A DNA stretch of 64,000 bases from Bradyrhizobium daqingense (GCF_021044685.1 NZ_CP088014.1:7922001-7986000), one strand, 5' to 3'; shown: positions 1 to 9,083, numbered from the stretch's first letter. The notes: generated from the sequence alone by a model not told the origin. Translations and numbers: made by a program.

Positions 1-50
1 GTCGCTTGAGGATCCGGATAGAGGTCGAGATGCGCATGTAGATCGATCAC
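1..50 (-). CDS. qatD: QatD-like TatD family nuclease, N-terminal end only
   Basis: Only the first 16 codons lie in the window. They start with GTG at 50 and read M-I-D-L-H-A-H-L-D-L-Y-P-D-P, which has the HxH metal-binding motif at the start of TatD-type metal-dependent DNases. The GTG overlaps the qatC stop in a GTGA junction, so the gene is translationally coupled to qatC. Position and motif fit QatD, the fourth gene of the Qat anti-phage system. The rest of the gene lies outside, so intactness cannot be judged. Confidence 0.7.
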   Translation of the reverse strand, partial: MIDLHAHLDLYPDPQA

Positions 51-1321
51 TTAACACCGTATTTCGCATGCAGATGCCCGAGTTCGGCGAGCCCCCGACG
101 TAGCATATCCCGCAGTGCCTCGCGATTCTCGATTCGCGGCCATGACAGTGCGCTCCCAAGCCACTCTTCGAACCCCCCATTTTGTGCGGCGGCCAGAGCC
201 ATGCCGACAGAACGAACGTCGTCGAAGCCCGCGTGCTGCTCGTCGTCGCGACCGATATCTTCAAAGACGTACTGGGTCAGATCCGGTTGCCCCCAGGCGA
301 GGAAGGCGGATCTTCGAACTTGGCAAGGTACGCATCGGCCGCAGTGGCTATATTTGAATTTCTGAAATCGACCGCAACTCGTCGAACGCACGGCCAATGT
401 GCGCAGCAACGGCTGATTGTTGCATTCCTTCAGCATCTCTCCCTTCGTCTTGTTGGCGTAGGGAGTGCAGAGCGCCGCCCGGATGCCAGCGGCGTCGAGA
501 AGATCCTGAAACAACGCCAGGAACTGGGGATGCGCCGTTCGTGTGCTCAGGCTTCCGATCCGGCTTCCGGTCAGCGGTGGATTTATCGCGATGAACCCGT
601 TTTCGCAGACATATAGGGGAATGGCCGCTCCCTCCTGATAGGGCGCCAGGGCCGTCGCGACGAGAACTCCGAAGGCGAGAAATATGATCGAACGGGCGCG
701 CTGCGAGGTATCCTTCGGTTTTGGTACGACCGCATTGTCGTTGAGCTGTATGTGTCTCAGACCGCCTGCGATCGCATGCGCGAACTCTTCCTGCTTCTCA
801 GAGTCACCGCGCACGATCTTACTGATGAGGAGGGGCAGCGTGCCGGCAGCAGCGAGGTCAATCGTTCCGATCAGACTGTCGAGGCCGCCCGATAACAGCG
901 CGACGCAATCCTGCGGCGGCCGGACCACACGCGCCGGCTGGGGAGCTGCCGCTCCGCCCGCGATGAAGCGCAAGCTCCATCTGTCGGTCGTCAAGAACGC
1001 CAGCGCATCGGCGATCAACGGCGCAACTCCATTCCAGAAGCCCGGTTCGGTCACCGCGATCTCCAGATCGAATTCGCGAGTCCATCCATCCGGGCTTTGG
1101 GTTCGCAGCCCGGCGGCATCCGCCACCATGACCGAGTTGGAGATGGAAAGGAGATCCCATGCGCGCCTATCGGGAGCAAACCGTTCTTTCCGGACGTCGC
1201 CGCGTAAAGCGGCGCCTACGCTCGCTCGACCAGGGACGCCTGCCTGGCCGTACAGCACTACCCTGAGCGTGCCCGCCTCATCGAAGCGGCCGACGTCCGC
1301 CGGAGCGCACAACAGCCTCAT
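47..1321 (-). CDS. qatC: QatC, QueC-like PP-loop enzyme of the Qat defence system
   Basis: A 424-residue protein related to QueC (7-cyano-7-deazaguanine synthase). The PP-loop motif SGGLDS is at about residues 144-149. A cysteine cluster near residues 310-335 (C..., then CGRCVPC) matches the zinc site of QueC. An N-terminal extension of about 130 residues ahead of the PP-loop is typical of defence-associated QatC rather than housekeeping QueC. The ATG overlaps the qatB stop in ATGA, and the stop overlaps the qatD start. In Qat systems QatC is thought to modify QatB; that is family knowledge and not visible here. No frameshift is seen, so this gene looks intact. Confidence 0.85.
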   Translation of the reverse strand: MRLLCAPADVGRFDEAGTLRVVLYGQAGVPGRASVGAALRGDVRKERFAPDRRAWDLLSISNSVMVADAAGLRTQSPDGWTREFDLEIAVTEPGFWNGVAPLIADALAFLTTDRWSLRFIAGGAAAPQPARVVRPPQDCVALLSGGLDSLIGTIDLAAAGTLPLLISKIVRGDSEKQEEFAHAIAGGLRHIQLNDNAVVPKPKDTSQRARSIIFLAFGVLVATALAPYQEGAAIPLYVCENGFIAINPPLTGSRIGSLSTRTAHPQFLALFQDLLDAAGIRAALCTPYANKTKGEMLKECNNQPLLRTLAVRSTSCGRFQKFKYSHCGRCVPCQVRRSAFLAWGQPDLTQYVFEDIGRDDEQHAGFDDVRSVGMALAAAQNGGFEEWLGSALSWPRIENREALRDMLRRGLAELGHLHAKYGVK

Positions 1322-2199
1322 TCTTCGTATCCTTCGAATACCTCGAACGTATCCCGAAGCGCCGCTTGCACAACGCTCGCAACGCGTCCCGTCGTAAGGG
1401 TTCGCCCCTGGTCCCTCAACCGCCGGAAAGCCGCCGCTACGGATTCCGCGATGTACGCCCGCATCTGCTTCAACCGGGACATTGCGACCGTTGCGGTCGG
1501 GGCCCGTTCGAGAAGGTGCTTGCCAACGTCGAGTTCGAAGCGCCGGGCGACATCGATGGCGGTGAATTTTTCGATGACGAACTCACGTTCGACGTCCGAC
1601 AGATTGAGCAGGTCGGCTTCCGGAAACTCCTTCAGCAATTCCGACATTGCGTCGTGCATGGCGGCACGCTCCGCTTCGGCATCCTGAGTTCCGTCGACCG
1701 GCCTGACCGCCTCGATGATTGCGGTCGCTATCTCTTCCGTCGACCGCCCGGCCAGTACGGCCGCGTCGATCGGCGCGTCGGCGGCGCCTGAGGCGGTCGA
1801 GTAAAGCGTGTAGCCGAGCGAACCAGCGGTTTGTGCAGTGGCACCAAACCTCTGGGTCGCTGGATTCGAACCGCCGTACCCGTTGCGGATATAGTGCCCA
1901 AGCCCGCGTCTCAGATCACGCGCGTCACCAGAGCGCGCAAAGTCTCCCAGACTGGCACGGGTGCCGCCGAATCGCTTCTCGGGAGCGATGGGCGACGGCT
2001 GCAGCAGCGGCGGCACTGCGGGCGGTGCAGCAGAAACCGGGGGCACTTGGTCCGGAGGCGCGCCGTCGGGCGGTACATCCGGCTGTTCGTTGGGAAGCTC
2101 CGGAGGAGGTGGCACCGGATCCTGGGGCGCGGCCGGCGTCCAAGGCGGCACCAACGGGACGCCCGGGCCCGGGCCCCCGCTAGACTGCGACGTTCCCAT
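1318..2199 (-). CDS. qatB: QatB defence protein
   Basis: A 293-residue protein whose start (MGTSQSSGGPGPGVP) is characteristic of QatB. A long Pro-rich, low-complexity stretch follows to about residue 75. The C-terminal half is helical and charged. The start lies 20 nt inside the end of the upstream qatA reading frame, and the stop overlaps qatC by 4 nt, so the genes form one operon. The catalytic role of QatB is not established from sequence; it is required for Qat defence in characterised systems. The frame is open throughout. Confidence 0.82.
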   Translation of the reverse strand: MGTSQSSGGPGPGVPLVPPWTPAAPQDPVPPPPELPNEQPDVPPDGAPPDQVPPVSAAPPAVPPLLQPSPIAPEKRFGGTRASLGDFARSGDARDLRRGLGHYIRNGYGGSNPATQRFGATAQTAGSLGYTLYSTASGAADAPIDAAVLAGRSTEEIATAIIEAVRPVDGTQDAEAERAAMHDAMSELLKEFPEADLLNLSDVEREFVIEKFTAIDVARRFELDVGKHLLERAPTATVAMSRLKQMRAYIAESVAAAFRRLRDQGRTLTTGRVASVVQAALRDTFEVFEGYEE

Positions 2200-3787
2200 T
2201 CGCCCTCGTCTTGTTGATGGCGTTCTTCACGGGTTTAGAAACGTCGCCCGACGAACCCCACACCTCAAGAAGCGACGCCGCCCAAGGGCGGTCGCTGATC
2301 TTCGGCACGATGCTAGGCTGAATCTGCTGGTGAGGGCGCGCCTCGAGGAACGCCGCCAAACGCGGTCCCTGGACCGGATCGGCATCGGCGAGCGCAATGC
2401 AGGCCGTAAGTATTTGCGGCGCGCCCCACTCCTGTTCCTTGCGGGCGCGCTCGAGAAGTCGATCCATAATCACTGTGGTTTCGATCCGGGGCACCCGGAC
2501 CAGGCGGTCCCTCAACCGAGCTGACATTTCCGGATGTTCGAGCATCGCCGCGAGAAGTTCGGCGCCGTCGGAGGACAGGCGATCTTCAGGAGTGATCAGC
2601 GGCGCATGCTCGCGGCTGACGTAAAGAGCCCCGCGGAGATCGACGTCATGCAACGGCGGCGAAAGCGCCAGCCATTCGCGCACGAAGTCGCCGGTCCACG
2701 GATCCTTCGTCTCCAGGTCGCGACCGGCGGCCGCTGCCTCCTCCCAGTCCTTCAGGAACGCGGGCTTTCCTTCCGCGTCCGTCGTCACATTCTTGACGAG
2801 CTCGGCATAGGCTTTGGCGTCGCCGATGCGCTCGAACAGAAGGAGCTTAGCGAGGACCGCCTCATCCACGCCCACACCCTGCGCCTTGGAGATGGTCATG
2901 CGGATCGATAGCGCGTTCAGGAAGCGCTTGATCAGGCGGGGATTGCCGACAATTCCGGACGCCGTTGTCATGAGCGAAGACAGCCGCTCGGCAGTGTCGA
3001 GTTGCCCGACCAGCGATCCCGGTAAGCCGATGTCAAGCGAGTTGACGAACGCGCGGTCCACCTTCTTGCCCTGCCAAGTGCTCTTCAGTTGACGGATCAC
3101 GGCGGCGCGAATCTTCTCCTTGTCGGGCTCGGGCAGGTCGCTGTTGTCCACGAATAGCAGCATCATGTATGCGCGGACCTCCTGCGTGCCGAGTTGCGGC
3201 ACGCGGATCGGAACCTGGATCAGCTTGTCGAAGTAGTTCGTTACCATCAAGTCATTTTCGAAGCCCGCGAAGTGCTTGCGGACTGCGTGCTTGATCATGT
3301 CGTTGTCCGCAGCGATGACGAAGGCGGTGTTCTTGAGGAATAGGAAGAGGCGGATGGCTTCGAGCGTCGAGATCGTTGTCTCGGGCAGGCAGCGGTCGAG
3401 ATCGTCGATCAACACGACAAGCGTGATACCGAGTTCTTCAAGGGTTTGCTCGAGCGTGTCGCGCAGAGCCTGAATTTCCTTCGGAGGAGACGTTTCCTCC
3501 TTCGGTTTTAGAAGCTCGCCGCCTTCCTTGACGGCATCGCCGACGGCCTTCTTCGCCGCATCGGCATCGCTCTTCCCGAAGCCCTCGCTCCACATCTTTC
3601 TGCCGAGTTCGAAGAACTCGCCGGCGGCCCCGACCGGCGGAACGCCGAAATAGATCGAAGCCGCCGACGTCGTTGCGAGCTTCGCCACCCGCAGCCACTT
3701 CACCCGCTTAGCAAGAGCGGCAACCTTTTCGAGCGCTGTCTCGCGGCTTTCGGCCTCGTTCGCAAGCTTGTCCGCAATGACGTCCAT
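2180..3787 (-). CDS. qatA: QatA-like KAP-family P-loop NTPase, missing its N-terminal Walker A region
   Basis: A 535-residue frame with the KAP Walker B signature LVVLIDDLDRC at about residues 123-133, followed by a typical NTPase sensor region (FVIAADNDMI). It belongs to the KAP NTPases used as QatA. Family members carry a GxxGxGK(S/T) Walker A near the N-terminus, before the segment corresponding to RVKWLRVAKLA. Here that segment is already at residue 28 and no Walker A occurs. Upstream in the same frame only a few QatA-like codons (about to 3800) remain before the sequence changes into a different protein on another frame. I read this as a deletion that removed roughly the first 100 residues. 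Without Walker A the ATPase should be inactive unless another start or protein compensates. Confidence 0.75.
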   Translation of the reverse strand: MDVIADKLANEAESRETALEKVAALAKRVKWLRVAKLATTSAASIYFGVPPVGAAGEFFELGRKMWSEGFGKSDADAAKKAVGDAVKEGGELLKPKEETSPPKEIQALRDTLEQTLEELGITLVVLIDDLDRCLPETTISTLEAIRLFLFLKNTAFVIAADNDMIKHAVRKHFAGFENDLMVTNYFDKLIQVPIRVPQLGTQEVRAYMMLLFVDNSDLPEPDKEKIRAAVIRQLKSTWQGKKVDRAFVNSLDIGLPGSLVGQLDTAERLSSLMTTASGIVGNPRLIKRFLNALSIRMTISKAQGVGVDEAVLAKLLLFERIGDAKAYAELVKNVTTDAEGKPAFLKDWEEAAAAGRDLETKDPWTGDFVREWLALSPPLHDVDLRGALYVSREHAPLITPEDRLSSDGAELLAAMLEHPEMSARLRDRLVRVPRIETTVIMDRLLERARKEQEWGAPQILTACIALADADPVQGPRLAAFLEARPHQQIQPSIVPKISDRPWAASLLEVWGSSGDVSKPVKNAINKTRANGNVAV

Positions 3788-4859
3788 TAGGGCGGCGCGC
3801 GACGTGGGTCGGGGCCTCGAGCGCCTTGAACGAGTAGTAGTCGCGCCCGTGGAACTGGCGGTCCTTCAGGTGGCGGTTGAGCTCGTTCAGGGTGGACTTG
3901 ATGCCGGTGAAGGCATCGTCGAGCCGATGGAGAAGGTCGTCCCGGAATGCCGAGGTCATCTCCGTCTCAGCGTTCCGACACTGCTCCGCGTACTGGACCA
4001 ATTCATGCCCATCCAATCGGTCCTTTTCGGCGACCGCCCACTGCTCGACGGCCGACGGCGTCGCCTCCTCGGCGGTGAACGGCGGCACGAGATAGAAGTC
4101 CTGCCCGTGCTTGTTCACGGCGCCCGTCATTTCCCTCATCAGGGTGGAGCGCCGGTTGGTAGAACGGTTTTCACGGTCCGCCGTCAGCCCAGCGATGCGG
4201 TCCGACAAGGACTGAGCCGCCATTTCGGCCACCTTCGACCGGTAGTCGCTCATCTCCCTCGATTGCGGGAATCCGTCCAGCAGCTGGCGCGCGCGGGCGC
4301 GACGTGCCACCGCCAGGACTTCACGATTGTTCTTCATGTAGTCTTCATACGCGCCCTCGGCCCTGTCTTTCGCGCTGTGTGCCCGGGTCGACGCATCCTG
4401 TGTCTCGGTCTTGAGCCGGTTTGCCGTCTTGACCTCCGCGGCTAGGCGCTCCAGATCGGCAACGAGCTTGGGATCGCGATTCCGCTTGGCGTCTTCGATA
4501 TTTTTGCCGATTTCCGCCAGCTTGCGATCGAAAGCAGCCAATTCCTCGCCGCATCCAAAGCAGGTCAGGCCAGAGTCGCGGATGGCCTGGAATTGCGCGA
4601 ACATGGCTTCGAACAGCCGTGCCTCATCCTCCGCGCGCCGGACATCTCCCGCCGATCCAGCAAGTTGCTGGAGCAATTGCTGCCGTTCGGCCTGAAGCTG
4701 TTGGCGCATCTGCTCCTTCCGACCGTCGACTTGCGCGATTTCGAGCAATCTCTCGTCGAGATTCCCGACGAAGAAGCCTTCGACTTCGTGGTTGGTCTCG
4801 TTCACCCTGACCCTAGCCGTAAGCAGGCTGCGCGCAAGCTTCTCCCCGCGGAGTACCAT
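3708..4859 (-). CDS. Fragment of an SMC/Rad50-like coiled-coil ATPase
   Basis: A 383-residue frame, mostly long charged helices that look like coiled coil on both sides of a CxxC (Cys100 and Cys103), resembling a Rad50/SbcC zinc hook. The segment near residues 330-352 (LNELNRHLKDRQFHGRDYYSF) resembles the region just ahead of the C-terminal ATPase lobe in SMC-like proteins such as MukB or JetC types. Neither Walker A nor the ABC signature and Walker B are present. From about 3800 the frame runs out of phase over the start of qatA, so the last 30 residues are not native. I conclude that both ends are missing. Sense codons extend upstream of the ATG to a stop near 4962. Which SMC-like family this came from is uncertain. 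Confidence 0.5.
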   Translation of the reverse strand: MVLRGEKLARSLLTARVRVNETNHEVEGFFVGNLDERLLEIAQVDGRKEQMRQQLQAERQQLLQQLAGSAGDVRRAEDEARLFEAMFAQFQAIRDSGLTCFGCGEELAAFDRKLAEIGKNIEDAKRNRDPKLVADLERLAAEVKTANRLKTETQDASTRAHSAKDRAEGAYEDYMKNNREVLAVARRARARQLLDGFPQSREMSDYRSKVAEMAAQSLSDRIAGLTADRENRSTNRRSTLMREMTGAVNKHGQDFYLVPPFTAEEATPSAVEQWAVAEKDRLDGHELVQYAEQCRNAETEMTSAFRDDLLHRLDDAFTGIKSTLNELNRHLKDRQFHGRDYYSFKALEAPTHVARRPNGRHCGQACERGRKPRDSARKGCRSC

Positions 4860-4869
4860 GACCTCTCGA

Positions 4870-5555
4870 ATTCCGCGCTGTTCGACGCCATCGTCGCAAT
4901 GGCGTTCTGCCTTGCAGATCGCGACGCGCGGTTCAGGGTCAGCGTGAAGTACCTCGCAGGGCTAACACCGGACATGCTCAGCACGACAGGCAGGGCGATC
5001 ATAGGCGGACAAGCCGGCTTCGATACACTGTGCGAACGGTTGAGACATGTAAACGGCACCCGAGCCGGCCATCACGGCCGCATCAAAGAGCTGGGACATT
5101 TGGCTGGGCTTTCGACGTCGGAGTCGCCCCTCGATCCTCAGATCAGGTCGATCTTGCTAGAGAAGATCGAAACGAACATCGCAAATGCCGTCGAGGCGGA
5201 GTCTCTTGAAACTCGCTGCCCGTGTGGTCGAGACCACGAGCCGCATTCGCCTTGCGTTCGCCGCGGCATGTCCCGAAGCCGACCTGATCCGCGGCTTGCC
5301 CGGCGCGCTGCTGCCGCTCAGTCCTTGACCGGCGGGGCGTCCGCCCCCCGTTCGCCCAACTTATCCCTCAAGCGCGTTGCAAAGTACGGGTCGTCAGGCG
5401 GTGAAAAGCCGAAGGCAATCCTGTGCGCCTCGTCAGAGCAGATGTGCGGCCACATCAATCGGACTAGAAAAACGCACTCTCACGAATAGGACGGGCTAAA
5501 CTGTCACATGTTGTGTCACTCAGCACTCGATTCACGCCCCTTGCTTGACTCGGTT
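4870..5555. other. Stretch without a recognisable gene
   Basis: Open frames exist on both strands. The plus frame running to 5489 and a short minus frame ending near 5316 both look partly protein-like, but neither has a recognisable motif, a convincing start or a match to its neighbours. Most likely this is decayed sequence between the Qat locus and the cobalamin riboswitch. Confidence 0.4.
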
Positions 5556-5561
5556 ATGAGG

Positions 5562-5755
5562 GGCCTTCAGTCTGGTTATCGGTAGCGCCGAAAGGCGTAT
5601 CAAGGGAATACGGTGCGTCCTCACGGACAAGGCCGAAGCTGCCCCCGCAACTGTAAGCGGCGAGCCGACGACAGTTGGGCCATTGGGTTCGTTCGTTCGA
5701 ACCTGGGAAGGTGGTCGGAGGCGTCAACCCGCGAGCCAGGAAACCTTGCTGCCGG
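5562..5755 (+). promoter_or_regulatory. Cobalamin (B12) riboswitch
   Basis: The B12 box is clear at about 5632-5660 (GCCCCCGCAACTGTAAGCGG) and the closing element GAGCCAGGAAACC is at about 5733-5745. The spacing and the upstream GGTTATCGGTAGC-type arm fit the AdoCbl riboswitch class. These leaders normally repress cobalamin synthesis or uptake genes when B12 is bound. Downstream here only a short signal-peptide frame remains before unrelated sequence, so the switch appears to be orphaned. Confidence 0.85.
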
Positions 5756-5882
5756 TCGTGGTCATGGACTGACGCAGGGGCGGGGTGCTCCAAGACGTTG
5801 CAAAGCCGATCGAGATCTGCCGCATTCGGGGCGAACGGCTGCCGCTCACGGCGAATGTGCGTGACGGCTTTTTGTTTCGCCC

Positions 5883-6065
5883 GTGGTCATCACCGTTTTC
5901 ATTTCAAACGTAGTAGCCGTGCCGGCGCGAGTTTCGGCGTCAACTTCAATCCTGCTCAAACAGCGCTGGCTGTCCGGGTCAGCATTGACGCTAGGAATCG
6001 TGCTGGCCTCGATCGCCGCAGCGGGATCGGCGTCCGCACAGCCTCCGCAACTGCTCAATCCGTGA
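5883..6065 (+). pseudogene. Signal-peptide remnant, probably of a TonB-dependent cobalamin receptor
   Basis: A 60-residue frame with a hydrophobic segment (LTLGIVLASIAAAGSASAQ) ending in an apparent AxA signal-peptidase site. It lies about 130 nt after a cobalamin riboswitch, which is the usual position of btuB-like receptor genes. After the stop, another frame reads SVIVSSAN and resembles the start of a mature TonB receptor. Nothing more of a receptor follows; the sequence turns into helicase. The receptor identity is an inference from context only. Confidence 0.4.
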
Positions 6066-6114
6066 TTGTCTCCTCGGCCAATCCGTGGGGCAACACCGTC
6101 ACCGCGGCAGCAGC

Positions 6115-6914
6115 AGCGGCGCGAGCGCGTACGCCTCTGGTACGTGGCCGCGACCCGGGCGCGCGACCTGCTGATCCTGCCTAGGCACTCCGCCGACCTG
6201 TCGGACAAGTGCTGGGCAAAGCTCGTCGATTTGGGCCTGGCTGGTCTCCCGGCGATCAACCCGAACGACGTCGGCACCGCGAAGGAAAGGAACGTCACGC
6301 CGCTAGAGAACGGGCAGACCCGCGAGACCTTCGCCGCCGAGGCGACCGCTATCTTCGATGTGCGCAAGACCGTGATCTGGCGTCGCCCGAGCCGGAGCGA
6401 ACTTGATCAGGTGGACGAGCCAGAAGCGAAGATCGAAAGCGGGGAAATTCCGGAAACCGGCGCTGCGGAGCCTGCTGCCGTTCTCAGAAGTTCGACGCGT
6501 GGCACCATCCTTCACAAGCTAATCGAGGAGGTGCTGACCGGAGAAGCCTGCGACGCCAGGGCGGACTTGAAACGCGGGCTGCGGAACTGATCCGGCAGAT
6601 GGGGCACGAACCGGCGGAGGATCCGAAGATGGGCATCAGCGCCGTCGAACTGACCGCCACGGTGCTGCGGACGCTCGCTCTTCCGGACGTCGTGACGCCG
6701 CGACCGCGTCTCGCCCCCGAGCTCCCGTTGTTCGGAAGCCAGACTCACGAAGGCGGCAAGGTCCTGCTCTCCGGACAGGTTGACGCGATCGCGTTCGACG
6801 AGGCCGGCGCCATCGACGCGGTCGTCGATTGGAAGAGCGACGTGGCTCCGGATGCGCCGAGCATCGGCCACTACAGACAGCAGATCGCCGACTATCGGAA
6901 GCAGACGAACCTAA
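6115..6914 (+). pseudogene. UvrD-type helicase with C-terminal PD-(D/E)XK nuclease, truncated and frameshifted
   Basis: The first part reads RVRLWYVAATRARDLLILPR, which is helicase motif VI of UvrD/RecB/AddA enzymes. A RecB-like nuclease part follows in a different frame: GQVDAIAFDE and DAVVDWKSD give the nuclease D and DxK residues, and HYRQQIADYR is the following helix. The frame changes at about 6555-6565 (frame 1 ends at 6590, while the other frame continues ETRAAELIRQM). The N-terminal helicase core is absent and the C-terminus dissolves after about 6914. This is a remnant of an AddA-like or defence-type helicase-nuclease. Confidence 0.65.
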
Positions 6915-6991
6915 GCGGGACAGGTCGTCGATGTGACTTGAGCCCCCGCGGCTGCTGCTCAGGATCCAAGCGCCGTCTCTGCCGGCCTGGT

Positions 6992-7744
6992 CTACCTTGC
7001 CGAGCTGCGGTTGCTCACGCTTGGCTGAGATCGAATCTGAAAGTTCTCCGCAGTTTCACGGATTTCGAAATTGATCGGTCCAGGTCGCCCGTCCGGAGTT
7101 CGGGCCCACAGGTATGCGGAGCCTTCATCCAGCACGATCGACTCGACCGAGAAGCCTGCACGCTTAACCAATCCGGCGAGATCGTCCGGCGGGATGAGGC
7201 CGTAGAAGGAATGGCCCCTAAGCGAGTCCATGAGGAAGCCGTTGCCGTATGGTTGACAATTCGGGAGATTCTGCATCCTTGTAAAATCAGAATTGCGATA
7301 GAGCGTCACAAACAAGCAAGTGCCGTTTGGCTTTAGCTTAGCTCTCATCAGTTGAACGATGCCAAGTCTCACGCTTGCCGATGGGATCACAGAAAGAACG
7401 TTTATGCAGAAGCCGCGGTCGTATCTCCGGTCATGGGAGGCAAACTGACCCACGGTGAGGGCGTGGACGTGATTTGATTTGCCGACGTAATCGCGGATGG
7501 TGGTCGAACGACCGCGGATCATTTGACCCCTTGAAAGCTGCACTTCCGAATCCACCAACGCAAGTTCGCCGGTGGTTTTGGCTATTGCCCGTTCGTAACG
7601 CAGTTTGCCGCAGCCAAAGTCGAAGCTGGAATGAATTGGCTCGAGACGCGAGATCAGCTTCTTAAGATAGGCCCAACTCTGTGTTTCCGGCTTGGCTGCG
7701 TTTTCGCTCCGGACGATGATATCCTTCCCGATCTTGTACCACAT
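6992..7744 (-). CDS. Class I SAM-dependent methyltransferase-like protein
   Basis: The ATG at 7744 begins M-W-Y-K-I-G-K. Motif I for SAM binding reads FDFGCGKLRYE at about residues 41-51, followed by an acidic turn (ALVDSE). Later FCINVLSVIPSASVR and GTCLFVTLYR fit the beta-4 and beta-5 strands of this fold. The start overlaps the stop of the preceding small membrane frame in TGATG, so it was probably coupled to that gene. The same frame is open further upstream to 8407, but that part encodes the membrane protein in the wrong register. The substrate is unknown. Confidence 0.6.
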   Translation of the reverse strand: MWYKIGKDIIVRSENAAKPETQSWAYLKKLISRLEPIHSSFDFGCGKLRYERAIAKTTGELALVDSEVQLSRGQMIRGRSTTIRDYVGKSNHVHALTVGQFASHDRRYDRGFCINVLSVIPSASVRLGIVQLMRAKLKPNGTCLFVTLYRNSDFTRMQNLPNCQPYGNGFLMDSLRGHSFYGLIPPDDLAGLVKRAGFSVESIVLDEGSAYLWARTPDGRPGPINFEIRETAENFQIRSQPSVSNRSSAR

Positions 7745-8407
7745 CAGATGGCCGCCTCTGTGAATGCTTGGCGGTTGCCTGCACTTGCCTCGGCATTCCC
7801 GGCTATCTGTTGGATCTGGGGATCCGCCCTTCGTTCCAGCAATCCATACCGAAGATGCATAAATAGAAGCGCGGCCATCGAGGCGGTCCAAAAAATGATC
7901 AGAAACCAAGCTGCCCTGGCGAAGGCGGATAAGACCGCGAAGCCTGTGAGTATGAAGAGCCACTCCAAGGCAACCCAATATGTGCCAAGCCTCCAATGCG
8001 CTTTCGATGTCGTGCTTGTCGACGAGCGGATGTTCGCTTCGGCTGGACGCGTATTTGTAGAACGTCGCTCTCACGAGGGGATGGCGGTCGCGTTTGAGAT
8101 TTGCCACCTGACGGGCCGACATCTGCGCACCCGACATGACAGCCAGAGGGAGAAGGATGTTAGCGCGGTCGAACCTCGCCCTGATCTTAAATATGTCCGA
8201 AATCCGATCATGGAATCGGGTGACCCTGCTGAAGATGAGCACCAGCAAAGCAAGCGCGAAGCCGCCCACGTTCACCTCAGGAGCTTTAATAGCCGTGGCG
8301 AATTCCTTGACGCCGGGCAGATGCTCAACTCGCAAGAAAAGACCGTTAATCCAAGGATCGTACCTCACCAGGAACGAGCAGGCTAAGGTCAGCCAGAAAT
8401 CCGCCAA
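7744..8407 (-). pseudogene. Frameshifted membrane protein upstream of the methyltransferase
   Basis: The 5' part (from 8407) reads a soluble-plus-membrane sequence with a hydrophobic stretch VGGFALALLVLIFS. Near 7975-7990 the coding register moves by one base to a second frame reading YWVALEWLFILTGFAVLSAF and a further membrane helix, ending at 7744. Joined together they give one protein of roughly 220 residues with at least three membrane segments. The original gene was coupled to the methyltransferase through TGATG. No family is recognised. Confidence 0.45.
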
Positions 8408-8498
8408 AGCGTTCTTCTAGAGCATCTCAGAATAGTTCTTCGGCCCGAAGAAGGGCATCAGAACGCGAAGGATCGAATCCATGCCGCCCCCGAGGTTG

Positions 8499-9023
8499 TT
8501 AAGACCGGTCCATAAACGGCTTGATTGAGTCAGAAAAGTAGCCGACGGTCAACGGATAAGGTGATGGCCGAAGGGAGGAAACACCCTCCCTCGGACGCTT
8601 CCCGAGTCGAGTAGCGATCCCATATTCAAGGCAAAAAGCGCGCATCTGATTTATGAGGCACGTCCGTTGCGAAATCATCCTATCGCGAACACGATGCAGC
8701 GCTTGCAGGTCAATGTGTTCGGGCGACCGTATTTCGACGAAGCGCATTGTTGGTCGCGTCACTGCTTCCGCGATCGCTGCGGCATCGATGATGTCACTTT
8801 TGTTGGACTTTACATAAGGCTTGACGAATTGAGCCGGAATAATGCGGACGGTATGCCCCATCGCGGCGATCTTGCGTGCCAACCATTGCGAGCTGGCCTT
8901 CCAATTGTAGATCGTCGCTTCGGAGACCCCGTGCTTGCGAGCTAGGTCGGCCGTCTTCGCCCCGGCCTCATGCGCCTTCGACACTGCGATAATCTGCTCT
9001 TCCGTGAACCTTGCTCGCTTCAT
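8499..9023 (-). mobile_element. Hybrid IS remnant: IS3-type orfA start fused to an IS110-type transposase piece
   Basis: Residues 1-43 (MKRARFTEEQIIAVSKAHEA and following) are the helix-turn-helix start of an IS3/IS407-type orfA. From about residue 45 the frame switches to an IS110-type transposase (KYVKSNKSD-like region with KSDIIDAAAIAEAV, then QALHRVRDRMISQRT), ending around residue 150. Both elements are incomplete. The junction is near 8892, so one IS probably inserted into, or recombined with, the other. Confidence 0.7.
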
Positions 9024-9083
9024 CTGTCCGTCCTTCTTCGGGGCGGACTCTGAATCCTTCTGGAGGAAATGCTCAGTGGCAGG

